Positions 59,428 to 64,000 of a stretch of DNA of 64,000 nucleotides are shown here, in pieces; position 1 is the stretch's first letter, and every line of letters begins with the position of its first letter. Origin of the DNA: Micromonospora alfalfae. Its GTDB lineage: Bacteria > Actinomycetota > Actinomycetes > Mycobacteriales > Micromonosporaceae. Below the pieces are notes generated by a model. That model was given only the letters and a program-made list of their open reading frames with translations, did not search any database and was not told the origin of the DNA. The position numbers were made by a program, and so were the translations under genes. The stretch lies in NCBI RefSeq assembly GCF_022230925.1, contig NZ_JAKKFH010000004.1, positions 241,370 through 305,369 of the forward strand. Reading direction: 5' to 3'.

Positions 59428-60123
59428 CTACTCACCTACCGCGACGGCACCCAGATTCGCCAGCGCGGCCGGCAGCTCGGCCATGCTGGCGACTTCGGCG
59501 TCGGGTGGGCAGCCGGGCGGGCGAGGCAGGCCGAGCCGGTTCAGCCACACCGATCGCAGGCCGGCCCGCCGAGGTGCCACCACGTCGTGCTCCCACGAGT
59601 CGCCGACGTACACGATGTGCCCGGCTGGCACCCCTGCCGCCGCGACCACAGCGGCGTAGAACTCCGGGGCCGGCTTCTTGGGCAGGCCGTTCTCGTGCGC
59701 GTACAGCTCGAAGGTGAACTCGCCGGCGAGTCCGCACCGTTCGGCGCGGCTGTTGCCGTTGGTGGCGAAGCCCAGCGTGTACCGGCCGCGCAGCTTGGCC
59801 AGCGCCGGTGGTACGTCAGGAAACGGTCGGGTGAGAGCGAAGCGCTGGGCGAAGAAGAGGTCCGTGATCTCGTCCAGGTGGTGGACCAGCGCGGCGCGGG
59901 CCAGCGACCGGGCCAGTGCGGCGCGCCGGATCTCCGCCACCGGGGCGGCGCTCAGTTCGCCGAAGACGGCGCCCCAGTCCGATTCCAGTTCGGCGAGCGT
60001 CACGCCGGCCGCCGCGGGTGCGTGTCGCCGCATCTCGTCGAGGACCGCCACCAGCCCACCCGTGACCGCTGGACGCAGGTCCAACAGCGTTTCGTCAGCG
60101 TCGAACACCACAGTGGTCAGCAC
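59428..60123 (-). CDS. HAD-family hydrolase
   Basis: The 231-residue protein shows HAD motif I VVFDADETLLDL (DxDxT form), motif II GFATNGNS, motif III Lys in LPKKPAPEFY and motif IV GDSWEHDVVAPRRAG. A helical cap follows motif I. It is a cytoplasmic phosphatase of unknown substrate. GTG 60123 is chosen as GAGAGGG stands eight bases upstream. Confidence 0.9.
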   Translation of the reverse strand: MLTTVVFDADETLLDLRPAVTGGLVAVLDEMRRHAPAAAGVTLAELESDWGAVFGELSAAPVAEIRRAALARSLARAALVHHLDEITDLFFAQRFALTRPFPDVPPALAKLRGRYTLGFATNGNSRAERCGLAGEFTFELYAHENGLPKKPAPEFYAAVVAAAGVPAGHIVYVGDSWEHDVVAPRRAGLRSVWLNRLGLPRPPGCPPDAEVASMAELPAALANLGAVAVGE

Positions 60124-60204
60124 GACACCCACCCTCTCACCGCCAGCGGAATTCGCCGCCTGCCGGCAAGGGCCGGCCATCAGGAGCACACCGACCGCCG
60201 ACTC

Positions 60205-61161
60205 TCACCGACCGTCAAGCGCCAGCTCGGGCTCGGGCGTGGCCGGCGCGGGCGATCCGCGCAGCTCGTCGAGGCGTACCAGGGCGACGCCGGCGACGAT
60301 CAGCGCACCGCCGAACAACTGCCAGCCGTTGGGCAGCTCGTTCAGGAACAGCCAGGCGACCAGCACCGCGAAGAGCACCTCGGTCAGCCCGACGAACGAC
60401 GACAGTCGGGGCCCGAGGATCCGGGTGCCGGCGATGCCGGTGAGGTACGCGATGACGGCGGCCACCAGCGACAACCCGGCGATGGGCACCAACCAGCTGG
60501 TGGGCTGCCCGGCGAAGGTGACCTCACCGAAGGTGGCGTGTAGCGGCAGCAGGCCGGTCAGCCCGATGAGGAGCAGCACGGCGGCACCGACGGCCATTCC
60601 ACCGCTGGCCAAGGCGACAGAGGGCAGCCGGGGGTCGACCCGGCCGGCGAGCACGAAATATCCGGCCAGGCCGAACGCCGCGCCCAGCCCCCAGAGCACG
60701 CCCACCGGGTGGAAGTCGGCGGTGCCGGCGAGGTCGAGCACGAACGCCAGCCCGGCCAGCGCGGCCACCGCCCCGGCGATGGTGAGCCGGCGGGGCGGCT
60801 GCCCGTGCCGCAGCCACATCCAGACCACGACGAGGATGATGCCCAGGTATTCCAGCAGCAGCGCGACACCGACCGGCAGGTAGCGCACGGCGTTGAAGTA
60901 GCACACCTGGGCCACCGCCACCCCGAGGAGCCCGAACACCCCGATGGCCGCGGCGTTGCTTCGCAGCACGTCCCATTTGCCCCGCAGCGACAGCAGGGCG
61001 GGGATCGCCAGCACCAGGGCGGCAATGCCGACGCGGGCGATCACCGCGGACTCGGCAGACCAGCCGGCCTCGATGAGCGACCGTGCGAAGGTGCCGGAGG
61101 TGGCGAAGGTGACTGCGGAGAGCAGCGCCAGTCCGACGCCGGCAGCAGGTCGTGACTGCAT
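60205..61161 (-). CDS. EamA/DMT-family transporter
   Basis: The 318-residue protein has ten hydrophobic helices in two repeated halves (GVGLALLSAVTFATSGTFAR, and later GVLWGLGAAFGLAGYFVLAG), the mark of EamA drug/metabolite transporters. Charged tail of about 20 residues. Substrate not predictable. GAGGAG precedes the ATG. Confidence 0.9.
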   Translation of the reverse strand: MQSRPAAGVGLALLSAVTFATSGTFARSLIEAGWSAESAVIARVGIAALVLAIPALLSLRGKWDVLRSNAAAIGVFGLLGVAVAQVCYFNAVRYLPVGVALLLEYLGIILVVVWMWLRHGQPPRRLTIAGAVAALAGLAFVLDLAGTADFHPVGVLWGLGAAFGLAGYFVLAGRVDPRLPSVALASGGMAVGAAVLLLIGLTGLLPLHATFGEVTFAGQPTSWLVPIAGLSLVAAVIAYLTGIAGTRILGPRLSSFVGLTEVLFAVLVAWLFLNELPNGWQLFGGALIVAGVALVRLDELRGSPAPATPEPELALDGR

Positions 61162-61232
61162 CTCGCGCTCCTCGCAATGGGCACCGTGTCATGAGCAAAC
61201 TATCCTTGTACTGATGACGCTAGGCGGGGGCA

Positions 61233-61793
61233 ATGACAGGAGTCAAGTTGCTATTCGCTCATGACACCGAGTGTTCGCTGATCGCCGCCGCGGCGCTGGT
61301 GAACACCGCAGGTCGGGACGGCGAGTTGCTGCCCGACATCGCTGCGCTGGACACGTTCTTCGTCCGCCACTCCTACAGCGGCCGGCACGAGCACACCGAG
61401 GCCGAGCTGCACGCCGTACGGGAGCTACGGCCCCAACTGCGCCGCATCTGGTACGCCGAACCACCCGAGATCGTCGCGGTGGTCAACGGTCTGCTGCTGG
61501 AACACAAGGCGCTGCCCCAGCTCATCGAGCACGACGACGAGCCGTACCACCTGCACGCCGTCCCCCGCGACGCGCCGCTGGCCACCCGGATCGCGGTCGA
61601 GGCCGCCATGGCGATGGCCGACCTGGTCCGTACCGGCGAGCTGAGCCGGCTGCGGATCTGCGAGTACCCGGACTGCGACAACGTCGTCGTCGACCTGTCC
61701 CGCAACCGGTCCCGCCGGTTCTGCGAGGCCGGTTGCGGCAATCGCGCTGCGGTGACCGCCTACCGCGCCCGCCGGGCCGCCGGTCGCTCCTGA
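61233..61793 (+). CDS. CGNR zinc-finger / ABATE-domain protein
   Basis: The 186-residue protein has an ABATE-type N-terminal domain (CSLIAAAALVNTAG...) and the C-terminal CGNR finger: ICEYPDCDNVVVDLSRNRSR then RFCEAGCGNRAAVTAYRAR. These are stress-linked actinobacterial regulators that bind DNA through the finger. It is divergent from the EamA transporter and might control it. It overlaps the convergent GNAT gene by 34 bases. Confidence 0.92.
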   Translation: MTGVKLLFAHDTECSLIAAAALVNTAGRDGELLPDIAALDTFFVRHSYSGRHEHTEAELHAVRELRPQLRRIWYAEPPEIVAVVNGLLLEHKALPQLIEHDDEPYHLHAVPRDAPLATRIAVEAAMAMADLVRTGELSRLRICEYPDCDNVVVDLSRNRSRRFCEAGCGNRAAVTAYRARRAAGRS

Positions 61794-62359
61794 CCGACGG
61801 TCGCCCACTCCTCGGCCCGCACCTCGTACTCCACCTCGCCCTGCTCGGTGCCCGGAATCGGGTCGTCCCACTGCAGGTGGAAGGTCCGCACGTAGTGCAG
61901 CCCGGCCTTCACCATCACCCGCCGGGAGCGTTCGTTGACAGTCATCGTCTCGGCCCAGACCCGACGCACCCCGACGGTGTCGAAGGCGTACCGGACCAGC
62001 GCCCGCGACCCCTCGGTGGCCAGCCCTCGCCCCCACGTCGCGCGGCGCAGCCGATAGCCCAACTCGGCCTCGGTGCCGTCCGCCGACGGGTCCAACGCGA
62101 ACCAGCCCAGGAACTCGCCGGACTGCCGATCATGCGCCGCCCACCGACCAAGCCCGGGATGCCTGTCGTACTGGGCCAGCAGCCTCGGCAACTGCTCGTC
62201 GCGCACCGTGGCCAGCGGGGTCGCGACGCCCCCGGTGAGGAAACGCATCACCTCGGGGTCGCTGTCCAACTCGACCAGCGCGTCCACGTCGGCCATCGTC
62301 AGCCGCCGCAACCGCAACCGCTCGGTCCCCATCGGCACACCCGCACCATCGTCACCCAT
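61760..62359 (-). CDS. GNAT-family N-acetyltransferase (RimJ/RimL-like)
   Basis: The 199-residue protein shows ERLRLRRLTMADVDALVELD, the acetyl-CoA loop LRRATWGRGLATEGSRALVR, and motif B (VRRVWAETMTVNERSRRVMV) ending in KAGLHYVRTFH. It acetylates an amino group on an unknown substrate, perhaps a protein N-terminus or small molecule. Starts at 62359 or at MGTERL are possible. Confidence 0.9.
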   Translation of the reverse strand: MGDDGAGVPMGTERLRLRRLTMADVDALVELDSDPEVMRFLTGGVATPLATVRDEQLPRLLAQYDRHPGLGRWAAHDRQSGEFLGWFALDPSADGTEAELGYRLRRATWGRGLATEGSRALVRYAFDTVGVRRVWAETMTVNERSRRVMVKAGLHYVRTFHLQWDDPIPGTEQGEVEYEVRAEEWATVGQERPAARRAR

Positions 62360-62455
62360 GGCCCGGATCATCCGTCCCGCTCCGGACCACGTCGAGCCGT
62401 TTATCGGGGCCAGGTGCGCGGAAACCCAGACCGCCGTCGCGGGCGAGGTGGTCGG

Positions 62456-62638
62456 TCAGCGCGGGGGCGCGGCCACGAAGAGCCGCCAGGAGTACGCGTC
62501 GACAACGAGCACGGGCCCGCCCGAGTCCTTGCTGTCTCGCACCCCGACCACGCTCCCCAGATTCGTCGCCACCTCGACGCAGTTGGCGTCCTGGTTGCTG
62601 CGGCTGCTCTTGCGCCACTCAGCGCCGATCAGCTCCAC
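62456..62638 (-). CDS. DUF397-domain protein
   Basis: The 60-residue protein has the DUF397 plan: EWRKSSRSNQDANCVEVATN then VGVRDSKDSGGPVLV and a final strand DAYSWRLFVA. These partner with the helix-turn-helix gene just upstream in actinomycetes and may act as small inhibitors or antitoxin-like partners (BldB-type context). It overlaps that gene by ten bases. Confidence 0.92.
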   Translation of the reverse strand: MELIGAEWRKSSRSNQDANCVEVATNLGSVVGVRDSKDSGGPVLVVDAYSWRLFVAAPPR

Positions 62639-63441
62639 GACTCGGCCACCTCGTTCATCAGCTCGATGGACGCCTGCGGGGGCAGGGCCTCACCCAAGGT
62701 AGCCTCCCAGACCCGCTGCAACCGCAACAGATCCTTCGGCTGGTCCAACTCCTGGCCGCGAACCTGACAGTCCAGGTAGGCCACCTCCGTGCCGTCGGGC
62801 AGGGCAGCGAGCGCGAACTGCCCGCCGAGCCCCGGATACTCCTCGGCGGATCGCGGGACGACATGCAGCCGGACCCGAGGGTGCTCGGTGGCGATGCGTA
62901 CCAGGTGCAGCGTCTGGTCGCGCATCACCTTCCGCCCGCCCACCCGACGTCGCAGCACCGCCTCATCCAGCACCGCAACGACGTGCGGCGACCGCTCGCT
63001 GTGCAGCACCTCCTGGCGGCTCATCCGGTCGGCCAGTCGCCGGTCGACCTCCTCGGGAGCGAGCAGGCCGCCAGCCTCGAAGACCGCACGGGCGTAGTCC
63101 TCCGTCTGAAAGAGCCCCGGCACGTAGCGGGGCTCGTACCACCGGAGCGTGCGCGCCTGGGCAAAGATCGCCTGCCAGCCGCGTAGCCAGGGCTGCGCCC
63201 GGTCCAGGCTGACCAGTTCGGTGGACATGCGGCCGAAGAGACCGCCGGTGTCCAGGGCGCGGTCGACGAGTTCCAGGTACTTGGCGGTGGGCGGCTGTTG
63301 GCCCAGCTCGACGGCGCTGACCATCGACGCCGAGTAGTTGACCGCCTTGGCCAACTCGTCCTGACTCCAGCCGCGTCGCGCCCGCGCCCGGCGCAGCTCC
63401 GCGATCAGGAACACCGCCGCCGTCATCTGTCCATCGGCCAT
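62629..63441 (-). CDS. XRE helix-turn-helix regulator with Scr1-type (DUF5753) domain
   Basis: The 270-residue protein has an N-terminal XRE domain (LRRARARRGWSQDELAKAVN, YSASMVSAVELGQQPP) and the C-terminal Scr1/DUF5753 region (ARTLRWYEPRYVPGLFQTED, YARAVF) with RQEVLHSERSPHVVAVLDE. It pairs with DUF397 directly downstream, a layout repeated many times in actinomycete genomes. ATG 63441 (MADGQ) is used. Confidence 0.92.
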   Translation of the reverse strand: MADGQMTAAVFLIAELRRARARRGWSQDELAKAVNYSASMVSAVELGQQPPTAKYLELVDRALDTGGLFGRMSTELVSLDRAQPWLRGWQAIFAQARTLRWYEPRYVPGLFQTEDYARAVFEAGGLLAPEEVDRRLADRMSRQEVLHSERSPHVVAVLDEAVLRRRVGGRKVMRDQTLHLVRIATEHPRVRLHVVPRSAEEYPGLGGQFALAALPDGTEVAYLDCQVRGQELDQPKDLLRLQRVWEATLGEALPPQASIELMNEVAESWS

Positions 63442-63725
63442 GCCCAGCCACCCTCCAACCCGCCGACGATCAACTCCAGCCGACCAACAGAGCCGGCGCG
63501 ACCCGGGAACAGGGCAGCTACGACAGCTGGGCCGAACCCTTCCGACCGTAGTCGTCTGATCACCAGACTGTGAAGCGCGGCACCGCTCCCCGTCCCCCGG
63601 GCCCGGCGGCACCGCACGGGACCGCCTGATCCCCCGTGTCAGGCGGTCCCATCCCCACCCAAGCCGCCCGCCCGACCGCTCGACCGCTCGCCCGCTCGCC
63701 CGCTCGCCCGCTCGCCCGCTCGCCC

Positions 63726-63809
63726 GCCCAAGATCGTGCTCGATCGTGGAAGTAGGGGGGTCCTGACGTGCGGAAACCACTACATCCAGGATCGAGCACG
63801 ATCTTGGGC
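63726..63809. repeat. Long inverted repeat (25-nt arms)
   Basis: The arms 63726-63750 and 63785-63809 are complementary at 24 of 25 positions around a 34-base spacer. The core is AAGATCGTGCTCGAT. It looks like a REP/MITE-type element of the genus. Confidence 0.75.
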
Positions 63810-63830
63810 GACCGCCGCCGCCGGAGGGCG

Positions 63831-64000
63831 CGGGGCGCAGGGCGCGCGGGGCGCAGGGCGCGCAGGGCCGCAGGGCGCAGGGCCGCAGGGCCGCAGGGCG
63901 CAGGGCCGCAGGGCGCAGGGCCGCAGGGCGCAGGGCCGCAGGGCGCAGGGCCGCAGGGCGCAGGGCGCAGGGCCGCAGGGCGCAGGGGCGCAAGGGCGCA
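63831..64000. repeat. GGGCGCA / GGGCCGCA tandem tract
   Basis: Seven- and eight-base units alternate (GGGCGCA and GGGCCGCA) to the window end. The tract is not coding in any plausible way, although all frames stay open. Confidence 0.85.

Larger units (their letters stand above)
63442..64000. other. Gene-free region of repeats
   Basis: The last 559 bases hold no credible gene. They contain CGCTCGCC-type units (63675-63728), a long inverted repeat (63726-63809) and a GGGCGCA/GGGCCGCA tandem tract (63831-64000). Confidence 0.7.

Overview
The window is high-GC actinobacterial chromosome. A WhiB-type gene, Scr1/DUF397-type regulator pairs and leaderless or GTG starts fit Micromonosporaceae, and Micromonospora is my best guess from general gene content. 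It contains one integrated element of about 43.7 kb (6663-50401). A 46-bp direct repeat bounds the element and forms the 3' part of a tRNA-Thr(TGT) gene. The intact tRNA lies on the right (50357-50430, minus strand), next to the element's tyrosine integrase. The displaced 3' end remains on the left (6663-6708).

Left chromosome (1-6662): partial Ser/Thr kinase, two related small membrane proteins, enoyl-CoA hydratase, two lipoproteins, a histidine-phosphatase protein, an AraC regulator with a VOC-fold protein, and a decayed gene. Right chromosome (50431-64000): orphan sugar-ABC ATPase, cysS-rlmB, IclR regulator, a DUF559-like protein with a repeat-rich insertion, a secreted subtilase, HAD hydrolase, EamA transporter, CGNR zinc-finger protein, GNAT acetyltransferase, and a helix-turn-helix/DUF397 pair. 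Its intergenic spaces carry minisatellites and long inverted repeats.

The element reads as a composite. (a) 6.8-7.7 kb: phage-type immunity region with a leftward XRE repressor, several TGTC...GAC operators and a rightward Cro-like gene. (b) 7.7-23.4 kb: a tightly overlapping early operon of small genes. It includes an HNH nuclease, WhiB, RecE-like exonuclease, RecT-like annealing protein, Gp37/Gp68-family protein, a replication initiator with iterons inside its own gene, RuvC-like resolvase, a VUT/YhhQ-type transporter overlapping a DpdA-like transglycosylase (a predicted 7-deazaguanine DNA-modification pair), and a second tyrosine recombinase. (c) 23.5-41.1 kb: complete siphovirus morphogenesis and lysis set, with a -1 programmed frameshift in the tail chaperones and an SGNH hydrolase fused to a tail protein. 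(d) 41.2-47.5 kb: a transfer module like that of actinomycete integrative conjugative elements. It has its own small helix-turn-helix repressor, two copies of a long inverted-repeat operator, Spd-like membrane proteins and a TraB/FtsK-type DNA translocase. A dense cluster of CCGTCA repeats lies just upstream of the translocase. (e) 47.9-50.3 kb: secreted Pro/Thr-rich protein, membrane protein and integrase.

The likely biology is therefore a temperate siphophage that also carries replication and conjugation functions of a mycelial plasmid/AICE, with separate repressors for the phage and transfer modules. That combination, together with the deazaguanine pair, is the most interesting content of the window. 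All functional statements are sequence-based inference; no database search was possible.
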